Source: an uncultured Aquabacterium sp. (GTDB lineage Bacteria > Pseudomonadota > Gammaproteobacteria > Burkholderiales > Burkholderiaceae_C). From it: a stretch of DNA of 64,000 bases. The stretch is taken from positions 95,236-159,235 of the forward strand of contig NZ_CANBCC010000002.1 of the NCBI RefSeq assembly GCF_947366995.1, read 5' to 3'. Positions within the stretch are counted from its first letter, which is position 1. Every line of letters begins with the position of its first letter. Of the stretch, positions 35,269 through 45,012 are shown one piece after another. The notes below the pieces were generated by a model. The model was not told the DNA's origin, made no database searches, and worked only from the letters and a program-made list of their open reading frames with translations. Position numbers and translations under genes: made by a program.

Positions 35269-35444
35269 CTGAACAAGCGGCAATGGCTTTGGCCTGGCAT
35301 CCCTCGCGGGTGCTTCGAGTTCCCGGAACGAATTCGAAGCACACGTGCTGCGGCAGGTGATCTACGAAGTCTGTTGCTTGTTCAGATCCGCCCGTTCTAC
35401 GGGCCCAAGACTGACCGTCCGTCGTTGCGCAAGTGGTTTGCGCA
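35269..35444 (+). promoter_or_regulatory. Structured leader RNA of the spc operon
   Basis: Three elements fold in series or nested. A long-range 10-bp helix CTGAACAAGC (35269-35278) pairs with GCTTGTTCAG (35376-35385). It encloses a 9-bp stem GTGCTTCGA/TCGAAGCAC (35310-35342) with an inner GTTC/GAAC stem. A 7-bp hairpin TGCGCAA/TTGCGCA (35426-35444) follows, just before rplN. The region is non-coding and about 200 nt long. Autoregulation by a ribosomal protein is plausible but unproven. Confidence 0.6.
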
Positions 35445-35471
35445 GCCGGCCGGGCCAAGTTGGGGTACACC

Positions 35472-35840
35472 ATGATCCAAATGCAATCGCGACTGGACGT
35501 CGCTGACAACACGGGTGCTAAGAGCGTCATGTGCATCAAGGTGCTCGGTGGCTCTAAGCGTCGTTACGCCGGTATCGGCGACATCATCAAGGTGAGCATC
35601 AAGGAAGCTGCACCGCGTGGCCGCGTCAAGAAGGGCGAGGTTTACAGCGCTGTGGTCGTGCGCACCGCCAAGGGCGTTCGTCGTCAGGACGGCTCCCTGG
35701 TCAAGTTCGATGGCAACGCCGCTGTGCTGCTCAACGCCAAGCTGGAGCCGATCGGCACCCGCATCTTCGGCCCGGTCACGCGTGAACTGCGTACCGAGCG
35801 CTTCATGAAGATCGTGTCGCTCGCCCCCGAGGTTCTGTAA
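35472..35840 (+). CDS. rplN: 50S ribosomal protein L14
   Basis: Ribosomal protein of 122 residues, the standard L14 length, with the signature [17 protein letters not shown] and the C-terminal FGPVTRELR. It forms part of the inter-subunit bridge region. Here it is the first gene of its transcription unit; rpsQ, its usual upstream neighbour, is not present and tldD lies upstream instead. The true start is ATG 35472, not the longer ORF to 35433. Confidence 0.98.
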   Translation: MIQMQSRLDVADNTGAKSVMCIKVLGGSKRRYAGIGDIIKVSIKEAAPRGRVKKGEVYSAVVVRTAKGVRRQDGSLVKFDGNAAVLLNAKLEPIGTRIFGPVTRELRTERFMKIVSLAPEVL

Positions 35841-35870
35841 TCCCTCGGTGCAACGCAAAGGACCGCTCAC

Positions 35871-36188
35871 ATGAACAAGATTCGCAAAGGCGACCAGGTC
35901 ATCGTTCTGACCGGTCGTGACAAAGGCAAGCGTGGCACCGTGGCCGCCCGCGTCGACGCCGACCACCTGTTGGTCGACGGCGTGAACGTGGCCAAGAAGC
36001 ACGTCAAGCCGAACCCCCTGAAGGGCACCACCGGCGGCATCGTCGACAAGACCATGCCCATCCACCAGTCCAACGTGGCGATCTTCAACCCTGCCTCTGG
36101 CAAGGCTGACCGCGTCGGCATCAAGCTCCTGGAAGACGGCAAGAAAGTGCGCGTCTACAAGTCCAGCGGCGAAGAAATCAAGGCTTGA
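35871..36188 (+). CDS. rplX: 50S ribosomal protein L24
   Basis: Assembly-initiator ribosomal protein of 105 residues with an N-terminal KOW motif ([19 protein letters not shown]) and the conserved [12 protein letters not shown]. It lies 30 bp after rplN and 11 bp before rplE, in the conserved spc order. Confidence 0.98.
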   Translation: MNKIRKGDQVIVLTGRDKGKRGTVAARVDADHLLVDGVNVAKKHVKPNPLKGTTGGIVDKTMPIHQSNVAIFNPASGKADRVGIKLLEDGKKVRVYKSSGEEIKA

Positions 36189-36199
36189 CGAGGTTCCAC

Positions 36200-36751
36200 A
36201 TGGCTCAACAACAAGCTCGCCTGCAGAAGCTGTATCGCGAAAAGATCGTCCCCGAACTGATGACCAAGTTCGGCTACAAGTCGATCATGGAAGTGCCGCG
36301 CCTGACCAAGATCACCCTGAACATGGGTGTCTCGGAAGCCGTGTCGGACAAGAAGGTCATGGAACACGCCGTTGGCGATCTGACCAAGATCGCTGGCCAG
36401 AAGCCGGTCGTCACGATGTCGCGCAAGCCCATCGCCGGTTTCAAGATCCGCGAGAACATGCCCATCGGTTGCATGGTCACGCTGCGTGGCGCCACGATGT
36501 TCGAATTCCTGGACCGCTTCGTCACCATCTCGCTGCCCCGCGTGCGTGACTTCCGTGGTATCTCGGGTCGTTCGTTCGACGGTCGCGGCAACTACAACGT
36601 CGGCGTCAAGGAACAGATCATCTTCCCGGAAATCGAGTACGACAAGATCGATGCCATCCGTGGTCTGAACATCAGCATCACGACGACGGCCAAGACCGAC
36701 GACGAAGCCAAGGCGCTGCTGCAGGCTTTCAAGTTCCCGTTCAAGAACTGA
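36200..36751 (+). CDS. rplE: 50S ribosomal protein L5
   Basis: 5S rRNA-binding protein of 183 residues, with [16 protein letters not shown] and [20 protein letters not shown] typical of L5. ATG 36200 ([10 protein letters not shown]) is preceded by GAGG; the TTG at 36185 used by the ORF track overlaps rplX and is less likely. Confidence 0.98.
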   Translation: MAQQQARLQKLYREKIVPELMTKFGYKSIMEVPRLTKITLNMGVSEAVSDKKVMEHAVGDLTKIAGQKPVVTMSRKPIAGFKIRENMPIGCMVTLRGATMFEFLDRFVTISLPRVRDFRGISGRSFDGRGNYNVGVKEQIIFPEIEYDKIDAIRGLNISITTTAKTDDEAKALLQAFKFPFKN

Positions 36752-36759
36752 GGTTCACC

Positions 36760-37065
36760 GTGGCAAAAGTTTCCCTGAAGCAACGCGAAGAAAAGCGCGA
36801 AAAGCTGGTTGCCAAGTACGCGCAGAAGTACGCCGAACTGAAGGCCATCATCGATGACGCCAAGAAGTCGGAAGAAGAGCGCTACGCCGCCCGTCTTGAA
36901 CTGCAAAAGCTGCCCCGCAACGCGAACCCGACCCGTCTGCGCGCTCGCTGCAATCTGACCGGTCGCCCCCGTGGCACGTTCCGTCAGTTCGGTCTGGGTC
37001 GTACCAAGATCCGTGAATTGGCATTCGCTGGCGACATCCCCGGTGTCACCAAGGCGAGCTGGTAA
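36760..37065 (+). CDS. rpsN: 30S ribosomal protein S14
   Basis: Ribosomal protein of 101 residues with a GTG start (GAGG upstream). It is the long form without the zinc-binding CxxC pair, ending TKASW as most proteobacterial S14 proteins do. [26 protein letters not shown] is the family signature region. It lies 8 bp after rplE. Confidence 0.98.
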   Translation: MAKVSLKQREEKREKLVAKYAQKYAELKAIIDDAKKSEEERYAARLELQKLPRNANPTRLRARCNLTGRPRGTFRQFGLGRTKIRELAFAGDIPGVTKASW

Positions 37066-37095
37066 TCCCAGCAGGGCACGAACAGGAGTTATCCC

Positions 37096-37491
37096 ATGAG
37101 CATGAGTGATCCCATCGCCGACATGCTGACCCGTATCCGTAACGCACAAATGGTCGACAAGACCAGCGTTTCGGTGCCGTCGTCGAAGCTGAAAGTCGCG
37201 ATCGCCCAGGTCCTGAAGGACGAAGGCTACATTGACGGGTTTGCCGTCACCGGTGAGGCTGCCAAGCCTGTGCTGGAAATTGCATTGAAGTACTACGCAG
37301 GTCGCCCGGTCATCGAGCGCATCGAGCGTGTGTCCCGCCCCGGTCTCCGCATCTACAAGGGCCGCCACAGCATTCCTCAGGTCATGAACGGCCTGGGCGT
37401 TGCCATCGTGACGACCCCGCAAGGTGTGATGACCGACCGCAAGGCTCGCGCTGCCGGCATCGGCGGCGAAGTGCTCTGCTACGTCGCCTGA
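37096..37491 (+). CDS. rpsH: 30S ribosomal protein S8
   Basis: Ribosomal protein of 131 residues with [16 protein letters not shown] at the start and the C-terminal rRNA-binding segment [18 protein letters not shown]8 is the autoregulator of the spc operon in E. coli, so it is a candidate ligand of the leader or of an internal site here. Confidence 0.98.
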   Translation: MSMSDPIADMLTRIRNAQMVDKTSVSVPSSKLKVAIAQVLKDEGYIDGFAVTGEAAKPVLEIALKYYAGRPVIERIERVSRPGLRIYKGRHSIPQVMNGLGVAIVTTPQGVMTDRKARAAGIGGEVLCYVA

Positions 37492-37510
37492 TACTTGAGG
37501 AGCAATCGCA

Positions 37511-38044
37511 ATGTCCCGCGTTGGAAAAATGCCGATCGCCGTCCCTCAAGGTGTGGACGTGAAGATCACAGCCGAAGGCGTCACCATCAAAGGTGGCCTC
37601 GGTACCCTGACCCTGCCGGCCAATGGCCTGGTCACCGTGTCGCAAGACGGTGCCACGCTGAAGGTCGCGCCGGCCAATGATTCCGCTGAAGCCAATGCCA
37701 TGTCCGGCACCTTCCGCGCTCTGCTCAACAACACCGTCAACGGTGTGAGCAAGGGCTTCGAGAAGAAGCTGACCCTGGTTGGCGTGGGCTTCCGCGCCCA
37801 GGCTCAAGGCCAGAAGCTGAACCTGCAGATCGGGTTCTCTCACCCCGTGGTGAAGGACATGCCGGCTGGCATCAAGGTCGAGACCCCGTCTCAGACCGAG
37901 ATCGTGATCAAGGGCGCCGACCGCCAGGTCGTCGGCCAGATCGCAGCCGAAGTGCGTGCGTTCCGTCCGCCCGAGCCCTACAAGGGCAAGGGCATCCGCT
38001 ATGCGGAAGAGCGCGTGGTCCTGAAAGAGACGAAGAAGAAGTAA
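37511..38044 (+). CDS. rplF: 50S ribosomal protein L6
   Basis: Ribosomal protein of 177 residues with two L6 repeats; the start [15 protein letters not shown] and the C-terminal signature [16 protein letters not shown] are diagnostic. It lies 19 bp after rpsH with a GAGGAG ribosome-binding site. Confidence 0.98.
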   Translation: MSRVGKMPIAVPQGVDVKITAEGVTIKGGLGTLTLPANGLVTVSQDGATLKVAPANDSAEANAMSGTFRALLNNTVNGVSKGFEKKLTLVGVGFRAQAQGQKLNLQIGFSHPVVKDMPAGIKVETPSQTEIVIKGADRQVVGQIAAEVRAFRPPEPYKGKGIRYAEERVVLKETKKK

Positions 38045-38058
38045 GGAGCTGATTCATC

Positions 38059-38418
38059 ATGGCAATGAGCAAGAAGGAACAGCGCCTGCGTCGTGCACGT
38101 CAAACCCGTGCCCGTATCGCTCTCCAAGGCGCCGTGCGTCTGACGGTCACCCGTTCGAACCTGCACATCTACGCTTCCGTGATTTCTGGCGACGGCACCA
38201 AGGTCATCGCGACCGCGTCCACCGCCGAAAAGGAAGTGCGCGAGCAGGTCAAGAACGGTGGCAACACTGTCGCTGCAGCCCTGATCGGCAAGCGCATCGC
38301 CGAGAAGGCGAAGGCCGCTGGCGTCGAGAAGGTCGCATTCGACCGCGCTGGCTTCCAATACCACGGTCGCATCAAGGCCCTGGCTGAAGCCGCGCGTGAA
38401 GCCGGCCTGCAGTTCTAA
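38059..38418 (+). CDS. rplR: 50S ribosomal protein L18
   Basis: 5S rRNA-binding protein of 119 residues, with [16 protein letters not shown] and [26 protein letters not shown] typical of L18. The first ATG (38059) and an ATG two codons on are both possible; AAGGAG is well placed for either. Confidence 0.98.
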   Translation: MAMSKKEQRLRRARQTRARIALQGAVRLTVTRSNLHIYASVISGDGTKVIATASTAEKEVREQVKNGGNTVAAALIGKRIAEKAKAAGVEKVAFDRAGFQYHGRIKALAEAAREAGLQF

Positions 38419-38447
38419 GCCGCGTCGGCAACCGGAAGGAATTTCAA

Positions 38448-38966
38448 ATGGCTAAGTTTCAACCCAAGGTGGCAGACGAAGGTCGCGACGACGGTCTGCG
38501 CGAAAAGATGATCCAGGTGAACCGCGTGACCAAAGTGGTCAAGGGCGGTCGGATCATGGGTTTCGCAGCCCTGACCGTGGTCGGTGATGGCGATGGCCGC
38601 ATCGGCATGGGCAAGGGCAAGGCGCGTGAAGTGCCGCTGGCCGTGCAGAAGGCGATGGACCAAGCCCGTCGCAACATGCTGAAGGTCTCGCTGAAGAACG
38701 GCACCGTTCACCACAACGTGACCGGCGAACACGGCGCAGCCAAGGTGCTGCTGGCTCCGGCTCCCGCCGGTACCGGCATCATCGCTGGTGGCCCGATGCG
38801 CGCTGTCTTCGAAGTGATGGGCATCACCGACATCGTCGCCAAGAGCCTGGGTTCTTCGAACCCCTACAACATGGTTCGCGCCACGTTCGACGCTCTGGCC
38901 AAGGCCACGACCCCGTCGGAAGTCGCTGCCAAGCGCGGTCTGACCGTTGAACAAGTGTTCAACTGA
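38448..38966 (+). CDS. rpsE: 30S ribosomal protein S5
   Basis: Ribosomal protein of 172 residues with the N-terminal double-stranded-RNA-binding region ([30 protein letters not shown]) and the C-terminal fold ending [10 protein letters not shown]. It contributes to decoding fidelity. It lies in the conserved position between rplR and rpmD. Confidence 0.98.
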   Translation: MAKFQPKVADEGRDDGLREKMIQVNRVTKVVKGGRIMGFAALTVVGDGDGRIGMGKGKAREVPLAVQKAMDQARRNMLKVSLKNGTVHHNVTGEHGAAKVLLAPAPAGTGIIAGGPMRAVFEVMGITDIVAKSLGSSNPYNMVRATFDALAKATTPSEVAAKRGLTVEQVFN

Positions 38967-38982
38967 TCGCTGGAGAGCTGAC

Positions 38983-39165
38983 ATGAGCGAAAAGAAAACC
39001 GTCACCGTCAAGCTGGTGCGCAGCGTGATCGGCACCAAGGCCGACCACCGCGCCACCGTGAAGGGCCTGGGTCTGCGTCGGATGAACAGCACCGCTGTCC
39101 TGGAAGACACGCCCGCCGTGCGCGGCATGATCAACAAGGTCCGCTACATGGTCGTGGTGCTCTAA
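38983..39165 (+). CDS. rpmD: 50S ribosomal protein L30
   Basis: Small ribosomal protein of 60 residues, [17 protein letters not shown] at the start and KVRYMVVVL at the end. The true start is ATG 38983 with a GGAGAG site before it; the longer ORF overlaps rpsE. Confidence 0.97.
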   Translation: MSEKKTVTVKLVRSVIGTKADHRATVKGLGLRRMNSTAVLEDTPAVRGMINKVRYMVVVL

Positions 39166-39189
39166 GCACCTGACCTTTCGGGGAATACC

Positions 39190-39624
39190 ATGGAACTCAA
39201 TAGCATCAAGCCCGCCTCGGGTGCCAAGCATGCCAAGCGCCGTGTCGGCCGCGGCATCGGCTCCGGCCTGGGCAAGACCGCAGGTCGCGGTCACAAGGGT
39301 CAGAAGTCGCGTTCGGGTGGCTACCACAAGGTCGGTTTCGAAGGCGGTCAGATGCCGCTGCAGCGCCGCCTGCCGAAGCGCGGTTTCAAGTCGCACCTGC
39401 TGAAGTACAACGCCGAAGTCACCCTGGGTGAACTGCAGGCTCTGGGCGCCGCCGAAGTCGATGTCCTGGTGCTGAAGCAAGCCGGCCTGATCCCTCAACT
39501 GGCCAAGGTGGTCAAGGTGATCAAGTCGGGCGAACTGACCAGCAAGGTCGTGCTCAAGGGCATCGGTGCCACCGCTGGCGCCAAGGCCGTGATCGAAGCA
39601 GCCGGCGGTTCGCTGGCTGAATAA
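39190..39624 (+). CDS. rplO: 50S ribosomal protein L15
   Basis: Ribosomal protein of 144 residues. The glycine-rich, basic N-terminal segment ([28 protein letters not shown]) and [18 protein letters not shown] are diagnostic of L15. GGGGAA precedes the ATG. It is followed by secY after 58 bp. Confidence 0.98.
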   Translation: MELNSIKPASGAKHAKRRVGRGIGSGLGKTAGRGHKGQKSRSGGYHKVGFEGGQMPLQRRLPKRGFKSHLLKYNAEVTLGELQALGAAEVDVLVLKQAGLIPQLAKVVKVIKSGELTSKVVLKGIGATAGAKAVIEAAGGSLAE

Positions 39625-39682
39625 GCCGACACCGATCGGCATTGCGCAAGCATTGAACGTCAAAGCCTGAACAGGACTCAGC

Positions 39683-40993
39683 GTGGCAACCTCTCCCACT
39701 CAACTGGCACAAAGCGGCAAGTTCGGCGACCTGCAGCGTCGTCTGGTCTTTCTGCTGCTGGCGCTGGTCGTCTACCGCATCGGCGCGCACATTCCCGTGC
39801 CCGGTATCGACCCGAACCAGCTGCAACAGTTGTTCAAGGGGCAGCAGGGCGGCATCCTGAGCCTGTTCAACATGTTCTCGGGCGGGGCGCTGTCGCGCTT
39901 CACCGTGTTTGCGCTGGGCATCATGCCCTACATTTCCGCGTCCATCATCATGCAGATGATGGGCTACGTGGTGCCCACCCTCGAGTCCTTGAAGAAGGAA
40001 GGCGAGGCAGGGCGTCGCAAGATCACGCAGTACACCCGTTACGCGACCTTGGGCCTGGCACTGTTTCAGTCCTTCGGCATCGCGGTGGCCCTCGAAGGCA
40101 CGGCGGGGCTGGTGGTCAACCCGGGTTTCGGCTTCCGCATGACCACGATGGTCAGCCTGACCGCCGGCACCATGTTCCTGATGTGGCTGGGTGAGCAGAT
40201 CACCGAGCGCGGTCTGGGCAACGGCATCTCGATCCTCATCTTCGGCGGCATCGCTGCGGGTCTGCCTGGTGCGCTGGCAGGTCTGTTCGAGCTGATTCGC
40301 ACGGGTTCGATGAGCATCCCGGCCGCCATCTTCATCGTGGCCCTGGTGTTCGCCGTGACCTATCTGGTCGTGTTCGTCGAGCGGGGTCAGCGCAAGATTC
40401 TGGTGAACTACGCCAAGCGTCAGGTCGGCAACCGTGTGTACGGTGGTCAGTCGTCGCACCTGCCGCTGAAGATCAACATGGCCGGTGTGATCCCGCCGAT
40501 CTTTGCGTCTTCGATCATCCTGCTGCCGACCACGGCTGTGGGCTGGTTTGCCACGGGTGACAGCATGCGCTGGCTCAAGGACATCGCCTCGATGCTCTCG
40601 CCCGGCCAGCCGATCTACGTGATTCTGTATTCGGTTGCCATCGTCTTCTTCTGCTTCTTCTACACCGCGCTGGTGTTCAACAGCCGCGAGACGTCGGACA
40701 ACCTCAAGAAGAGCGGCGCGTTCATTCCGGGCATCCGTCCCGGTGACCAGACCGCACGCTACATCGACAAGATCCTGGCCCGCCTGACTCTGGTCGGCGC
40801 GGTCTACATCACGGCCGTGTGCCTGCTGCCCGAGTTTCTCGTGCTCAAGTACAACGTGCCTTTCTATTTCGGCGGTACCTCGCTGCTGATCATCGTGGTC
40901 GTCACGATGGACTTCTGGGCGCAGGTGCAGTCTTACGTCATGTCTCAGCAGTACGACTCGCTGCTGAAGAAGGCGAACTTCAAGGCGAATTGA
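39683..40993 (+). CDS. secY: Protein translocase subunit SecY
   Basis: Central channel of the SecYEG translocon, 436 residues with ten membrane segments. It uses a GTG start. [15 protein letters not shown], the plug-region [27 protein letters not shown], and the cytoplasmic loop [16 protein letters not shown] are all present. It ends the spc unit; infA, often the next gene in related orders, is absent and rpmJ follows after 265 bp. Confidence 0.98.
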   Translation: MATSPTQLAQSGKFGDLQRRLVFLLLALVVYRIGAHIPVPGIDPNQLQQLFKGQQGGILSLFNMFSGGALSRFTVFALGIMPYISASIIMQMMGYVVPTLESLKKEGEAGRRKITQYTRYATLGLALFQSFGIAVALEGTAGLVVNPGFGFRMTTMVSLTAGTMFLMWLGEQITERGLGNGISILIFGGIAAGLPGALAGLFELIRTGSMSIPAAIFIVALVFAVTYLVVFVERGQRKILVNYAKRQVGNRVYGGQSSHLPLKINMAGVIPPIFASSIILLPTTAVGWFATGDSMRWLKDIASMLSPGQPIYVILYSVAIVFFCFFYTALVFNSRETSDNLKKSGAFIPGIRPGDQTARYIDKILARLTLVGAVYITAVCLLPEFLVLKYNVPFYFGGTSLLIIVVVTMDFWAQVQSYVMSQQYDSLLKKANFKAN

Positions 40994-41027
40994 GGCGGCT
41001 TCGGCCCCTCGACTTGCCAAGAGCCCC

Positions 41028-41057
41028 TTCACAGACGGGCTGGTTTTGCGGCACAAT
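41028..41057 (+). promoter_or_regulatory. Promoter of the rpmJ-rpsM-rpsK unit (alpha operon)
   Basis: TTCACA and CACAAT are separated by 18 bp, the same spacing as the spc promoter. Transcription would start near 41064 and give a leader of about 195 nt before rpmJ. Confidence 0.6.
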
Positions 41058-41174
41058 GCTAGGTTTCGCATTCGCCGCGGCCAGGTTGTCGTGTCAGGCG
41101 TCCTGATCGAGCGGTGATGAACCGGTCGGCCGGGCCGCCAGGCGGGGCTGTACAAGCGTCGTGCTCGCCTCGTG

Positions 41175-41244
41175 TTCCGGGCGAAGTGAGCTGGAGTTTG
41201 GTGACCCCGGAAACGTGGGCGAATTTCCGCTGAGCATTCAGCGG
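41175..41244 (+). promoter_or_regulatory. Structured leader upstream of rpmJ
   Basis: Two stems lie in the non-coding leader. TTCCGGG (41175-41181) pairs with CCCGGAA (41206-41212). CCGCTGA (41227-41233) pairs with TCAGCGG (41238-41244) over a GCAT loop and ends 3 bases before the AGGAGA ribosome-binding site of rpmJ. In E. coli the alpha-operon leader is the S4 target; equivalence here is inferred only from position. Confidence 0.5.
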
Positions 41245-41258
41245 TTCAGGAGAAGACC

Positions 41259-41372
41259 ATGAAAGTCTCGGCATCCGTCAAGAAGATGTGCCGTAATTGC
41301 AAAATCATCCGCCGCAAGGGCGTGGTTCGTGTGATCTGCACCGACCCGCGTCACAAGCAGCGTCAAGGCTGA
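41259..41372 (+). CDS. rpmJ: 50S ribosomal protein L36
   Basis: A 37-residue ribosomal protein too short for the supplied ORF track. It reads [20 protein letters not shown] and ends DPRHKQRQG. The zinc ligands Cys11, Cys14, Cys27 and His32 are all present, so this is the zinc-binding (C+) form. AGGAGA lies upstream at good spacing. It precedes rpsM by 38 bp. Confidence 0.97.
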   Translation: MKVSASVKKMCRNCKIIRRKGVVRVICTDPRHKQRQG

Positions 41373-41410
41373 TCGCCTGACCGGGCGACACACGCGTTCA
41401 GAGGACAGTT

Positions 41411-41773
41411 ATGGCACGTATTGCTGGCATCAACATTCCGCCGCACAAGCACACCGAAATCGGTCTGACTTCGATCTACGGCATTGGTCGCACCACCGCG
41501 CAGAAAATCTGCTCGGCTGCAGGCATTCCCTTCGACAAGAAGATCAAGGAACTGACCGACGGCGACCTCGAGAAGATTCGTGAAGAAGTGGGCAAGCTCA
41601 CCATTGAAGGTGACCTGCGCCGCGAGCTCTCGATGAACATCAAGCGCCTGATGGACCTGGGTTGCTACCGTGGCTTCCGCCATCGTCGTGGCCTGCCCTG
41701 CCGTGGCCAGCGCACTCGCACCAATGCCCGCACCCGCAAGGGTCCGCGCAAGGCGATCGCCGGTAAGAAGTAA
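41411..41773 (+). CDS. rpsM: 30S ribosomal protein S13
   Basis: Ribosomal protein of 120 residues at the 30S head, with [22 protein letters not shown] at the start and the basic C-terminal motif [21 protein letters not shown]. It follows rpmJ and precedes rpsK in the conserved alpha-operon order. Confidence 0.98.
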   Translation: MARIAGINIPPHKHTEIGLTSIYGIGRTTAQKICSAAGIPFDKKIKELTDGDLEKIREEVGKLTIEGDLRRELSMNIKRLMDLGCYRGFRHRRGLPCRGQRTRTNARTRKGPRKAIAGKK

Positions 41774-41802
41774 TCGGGCTTCGATTTCGAAAGAAAGTAT
41801 CT

Positions 41803-42207
41803 ATGGCTAAAGCACCTGCGAACAGCGCTGCCCGTCGTGTGAGCAAGAAGGTCCGCAAGAACATTGCGGACGGCATCGCCCACGTGCACGCTTCGTTCAA
41901 CAACACCATCATCACCATCACCGACCGTCAGGGCAACGCGCTGTCCTGGGCTTCGTCGGGTGGTCAGGGTTTCAAGGGCTCCCGCAAGTCCACGCCGTTC
42001 GCTGCCCAGGTGGCCGCTGAAGTGGCTGGCCGCGCTGCTCAAGAACAAGGCATCAAGAACCTGGACGTCGAGATCAAGGGCCCCGGCCCGGGTCGCGAGT
42101 CGTCGGTGCGCGCCCTGGCTTCGCTGGGCATCCGCATCAACTCGATCTCTGACGTGACGCCCGTGCCGCACAACGGCTGCCGTCCGCAGAAGCGTCGCCG
42201 CATCTGA
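41803..42207 (+). CDS. rpsK: 30S ribosomal protein S11
   Basis: Ribosomal protein of 134 residues forming the platform, with [28 protein letters not shown] and the C-terminal [17 protein letters not shown]. It is followed by 306 bp of non-coding DNA with hairpins and a new promoter before rpsD. Confidence 0.98.
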   Translation: MAKAPANSAARRVSKKVRKNIADGIAHVHASFNNTIITITDRQGNALSWASSGGQGFKGSRKSTPFAAQVAAEVAGRAAQEQGIKNLDVEIKGPGPGRESSVRALASLGIRINSISDVTPVPHNGCRPQKRRRI

Positions 42208-42220
42208 TCCGGTTCTGACT

Positions 42221-42286
42221 GGCTCGGGCTTCTCCGCCGAGCCGAGTTCGCCCACCTCGCTCGGCCTGCTCGCAGGCTGCGCGAGG
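42221..42286 (+). terminator. Tandem hairpins after rpsK (possible attenuator)
   Basis: The first hairpin is GGCTCGG/CCGAGCC (42221-42243, 7 bp). The second is CCTCGC/GCGAGG with an inner CCTGC/GCAGG (42255-42286), followed by TTTA. They may end or reduce read-through from the rpmJ-rpsM-rpsK unit before rpsD starts from its own promoter. Confidence 0.5.
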
Positions 42287-42345
42287 TTTATGCGTTGCGC
42301 GATGCTGACAAAGTCTATCGACTGTGTCGGTCGTGCGTAGCGCTG

Positions 42346-42356
42346 CTTGCTATAAT
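42346..42356 (+). promoter_or_regulatory. Extended -10 promoter of rpsD-rpoA-rplQ
   Basis: A perfect TATAAT preceded by TGC (extended -10) lies 157 bp before the rpsD start. The -35 region is poor (TCGGTC at best), as expected for an extended -10 promoter. Confidence 0.7.
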
Positions 42357-42455
42357 GGCAAGTTCTCTGCAGCGGTGGTTGGCCATGTGCCGGCTGCCTC
42401 TGATCTGAAGCCCACCGTCTTCTGGCCATGATCGCCGGGAGACTCGCGCCGGTCA

Positions 42456-42488
42456 ACGCCCTCGCTGCAGCAGGGGCGAGGCTGGCGT
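42456..42488 (+). promoter_or_regulatory. Stem-loop in the rpsD leader
   Basis: ACGCC-CTCGC pairs with GCGAG-(GCT bulge)-GGCGT around a 10-base loop, ending 12 bases before the AAGGA ribosome-binding site of rpsD. S4, the rpsD product, is a known translational autoregulator in E. coli, so this could be its local target. That is inference. Confidence 0.45.
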
Positions 42489-42513
42489 CAGATACATCAC
42501 AAGGACACGACAA

Positions 42514-43137
42514 GTGGCACGTTACCTCGGACCCAAGGCCAAGCTGGCCCGCCGCGAAGGCACCGACCTTTTCCTCAAGAGCGCCCGCCGCCCCATCAGC
42601 GACAAGGCCAAGTTTGACACCAAGCCCGGTCAGCACGGCCGCACCTCCGGCTCGCGCACCTCGGACTTCGGTCTGCAGCTCCGCGAGAAGCAGAAGGTCA
42701 AGCGCATGTACGGCGTGCTGGAAAAGCAATTCCGCCGCTACTTCGCTGAAGCCGAGCGCCGCAAGGGCAACACCGGCGGCAACCTGCTGTCGCTGCTGGA
42801 ATCGCGCCTGGACAACGTCGTCTACCGCATGGGCTTTGCCTCGACGCGCGCCGAAGCCCGTCAGCTGGTGGGTCACAAGGGCGTGGTCGTGAACGGCCAG
42901 GTCGTGAACATCCCGTCGTACATGGTGAAGGCCGGTGACGTGGTCGCCGTTCGCGAAAAGGCCAAGAAGCAGGTCCGCGTGCAGGAAGCCTTCAAGCTGG
43001 CCGAGTCGATCGGCATGCCGGGCTGGGTCCAGGTGGACGGCGCCAAGCTGGAAGGCGTGTTCAAGAAGACCCCGGATCGCGACGAGTTCGGCTCCGACAT
43101 CAACGAATCGCTGATCGTCGAACTGTACTCGCGTTGA
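42514..43137 (+). CDS. rpsD: 30S ribosomal protein S4
   Basis: Primary 16S rRNA-binding protein of 207 residues with a GTG start. [21 protein letters not shown] opens the protein, and the S4 RNA-binding domain ([31 protein letters not shown]) sits at about residues 97-160. The zinc-type N-terminal cysteines are absent. It is 142 bp upstream of rpoA. Confidence 0.98.
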   Translation: MARYLGPKAKLARREGTDLFLKSARRPISDKAKFDTKPGQHGRTSGSRTSDFGLQLREKQKVKRMYGVLEKQFRRYFAEAERRKGNTGGNLLSLLESRLDNVVYRMGFASTRAEARQLVGHKGVVVNGQVVNIPSYMVKAGDVVAVREKAKKQVRVQEAFKLAESIGMPGWVQVDGAKLEGVFKKTPDRDEFGSDINESLIVELYSR

Positions 43138-43279
43138 TGCGTCGCAGGGCTGCGCCGCACGGTCGTCCGATCGTGTCGCGTGGCCTTGTGCATTTGTATT
43201 TCAGGGCCGGGGCATGTGCTCCGGTTGGTCCAGCAGCCTTATCGGTGTAACGAGCCGAGGGTATTGACAGGAAGACCTC

Positions 43280-44269
43280 ATGCAAACGAATTTGCTGAAA
43301 CCCAAAGCCATCCAGGTGGAACCGCTCGGCGGTCACCGTGCCAAGGTCACGCTCGAACCGTTCGAGCGCGGCTATGGCCACACCCTCGGCAACGCGCTGC
43401 GTCGCGTGCTGCTGTCGTCGATGGTCGGTTTCGCACCCACGGAAGTCACGATCGCTGGCGTGCTCCACGAGTACTCGGCCATCGATGGCGTGCAGGAAGA
43501 CGTGGTCCACATCATGCTGAACCTCAAGGGCGTGGTGTTCCGTCTGCACAACCGTGACGAAGTCACCCTGGTGCTGCGCAAGGACGGCGAGGGCCCCGTG
43601 ACGGCGGCCGACATTCAGACCCCGCATGATGTCGAGATCGTCAACCCGGGTCATGTGATCGCCCATCTGTCGGCTGGCGGCAAGCTGGACATGCAGATCA
43701 AGGTGGAGAAGGGCCGCGGCTACGTGCCGGGCAACGTCCGCCGCTATGGCGAAGAGTCGAGCAAGGCCATCGGCCGTATCGTGCTGGACGCTTCGTTCTC
43801 GCCGGTTCGCCGCGTGAGCTACACGGTCGAAAGCGCCCGTGTGGAGCAGCGCACCGACCTGGACAAGCTGGTGATGGAGATCGAGACCAACGGCGCCATT
43901 TCGCCGGAAGACGCGATCCGTGCCTCGGCCAAGATCCTGGTGGAGCAGCTGGCGGTCTTCGCCCAGTTGGAAGGCCCGGATGCCGCCGGCATTTTCGAAG
44001 CCCCGGGCAAGCCTGGCGCGACGTTCGACCCGATCCTGCTGCGTCCGGTCGACGAGCTGGAGCTGACCGTGCGTTCGGCCAACTGCCTGAAGGCCGAAAA
44101 CATCTACTACATCGGCGACCTGATCCAGCGCACCGAGACCGAGCTGCTCAAGACCCCGAACCTGGGTCGCAAGTCGCTCAACGAGATCAAGGAAGTGCTG
44201 GCTTCCCGTGGTCTGGCCCTGGGCTCGCGCCTGGAAGCCTGGCCGCCCCAAGGTCTGGACAAGCGTTGA
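43280..44269 (+). CDS. rpoA: DNA-directed RNA polymerase subunit alpha
   Basis: RNA polymerase alpha, 329 residues. The N-terminal dimerisation domain ([21 protein letters not shown]) and the C-terminal domain ([42 protein letters not shown]), which contacts UP elements and activators, are both intact. AGGAAG precedes the ATG. It is followed by rplQ after 91 bp. Confidence 0.98.
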   Translation: MQTNLLKPKAIQVEPLGGHRAKVTLEPFERGYGHTLGNALRRVLLSSMVGFAPTEVTIAGVLHEYSAIDGVQEDVVHIMLNLKGVVFRLHNRDEVTLVLRKDGEGPVTAADIQTPHDVEIVNPGHVIAHLSAGGKLDMQIKVEKGRGYVPGNVRRYGEESSKAIGRIVLDASFSPVRRVSYTVESARVEQRTDLDKLVMEIETNGAISPEDAIRASAKILVEQLAVFAQLEGPDAAGIFEAPGKPGATFDPILLRPVDELELTVRSANCLKAENIYYIGDLIQRTETELLKTPNLGRKSLNEIKEVLASRGLALGSRLEAWPPQGLDKR

Positions 44270-44360
44270 TTTTTGAAAGTGGGCGGCTCTGAAGGGCCGC
44301 CCGGTGCACCCGGCGGTACCTTGAAACGGCCGTCGGTTTTGATAAGGAAAGGAAAGCACC

Positions 44361-44753
44361 ATGCGTCACGGAAATGGACTCCGTAAACTGAACCGCACTT
44401 CGTCGCACCGCGCTGCGATGCTGCGCAACATGGCCAACTCGCTGATCGAGCACGAAGCCATCAAGACCACCGTGCCGAAGGCCAAGGAACTGCGCCGCGT
44501 TGTCGAGCCGCTGATCACCCTGGCCAAGGAGCCCACGCTGGCCAACAAGCGCCTGGCGTTCGACCGCCTGCGCAACCGCGACAACGTGGTCAAGCTGTTC
44601 AACGTGCTGGGTCCGCGTTTCGCCAAGCGCCCCGGCGGCTACACCCGCATCCTGAAGATGGGCTTCCGCGTGGGCGACAACGCCCCGATGGCCTACATGG
44701 AGCTGGTTGAGCGCACTGAAGAAGCGGCTGCTCCGGAAGCTGCGGCCGAGTAA
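44361..44753 (+). CDS. rplQ: 50S ribosomal protein L17
   Basis: Ribosomal protein of 130 residues with [20 protein letters not shown] and [10 protein letters not shown] typical of L17, and a short acidic Ala/Glu tail. It is the last gene of the unit and is followed by a strong terminator. Confidence 0.98.
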   Translation: MRHGNGLRKLNRTSSHRAAMLRNMANSLIEHEAIKTTVPKAKELRRVVEPLITLAKEPTLANKRLAFDRLRNRDNVVKLFNVLGPRFAKRPGGYTRILKMGFRVGDNAPMAYMELVERTEEAAAPEAAAE

Positions 44754-44793
44754 AACGGCGCTTCAGAGCCTGTTCTGGGCTCTGGACAAAGCA

Positions 44794-44827
44794 AAAACCC
44801 GCGTGGTTCGCTCCCCGCGGGTTTTTT
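44794..44827 (+). terminator. Terminator of the rpsD-rpoA-rplQ unit
   Basis: Stem AAAACCCGCG / CGCGGGTTTT followed by a run of six Ts in all: a classic intrinsic terminator 41 bp after the rplQ stop. Confidence 0.9.
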
Positions 44828-44868
44828 ATTGGGCCGATGCGGCCCACACATGAAAAACAGCGCGAGGC

Positions 44869-44898
44869 TTGCAGCGCCGGATGTTTTCATGTCATAAT
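44869..44898 (+). promoter_or_regulatory. Promoter of the first initiator tRNA gene
   Basis: TTGCAG and CATAAT are separated by 18 bp, ending 12 bp before the first base of the tRNA. The spacing and -10 match those of the spc promoter. Confidence 0.65.
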
Positions 44899-44910
44899 CA
44901 CTTTCTCAGT

Positions 44911-44987
<77 letters not shown>

Positions 44988-45012
44988 CATTCAGGGCTCA
45001 AGCCCTCGCATC

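Noticed and set aside
35281-35471. Possible small protein gene in the spc leader
   Set aside because: No ORF with a start and ribosome-binding site was found; the stems explain the region better.
43138-43279. Possible regulatory RNA between rpsD and rpoA
   Set aside because: The 142-bp gap has no stem longer than a few base pairs and no clear promoter, so nothing was called.
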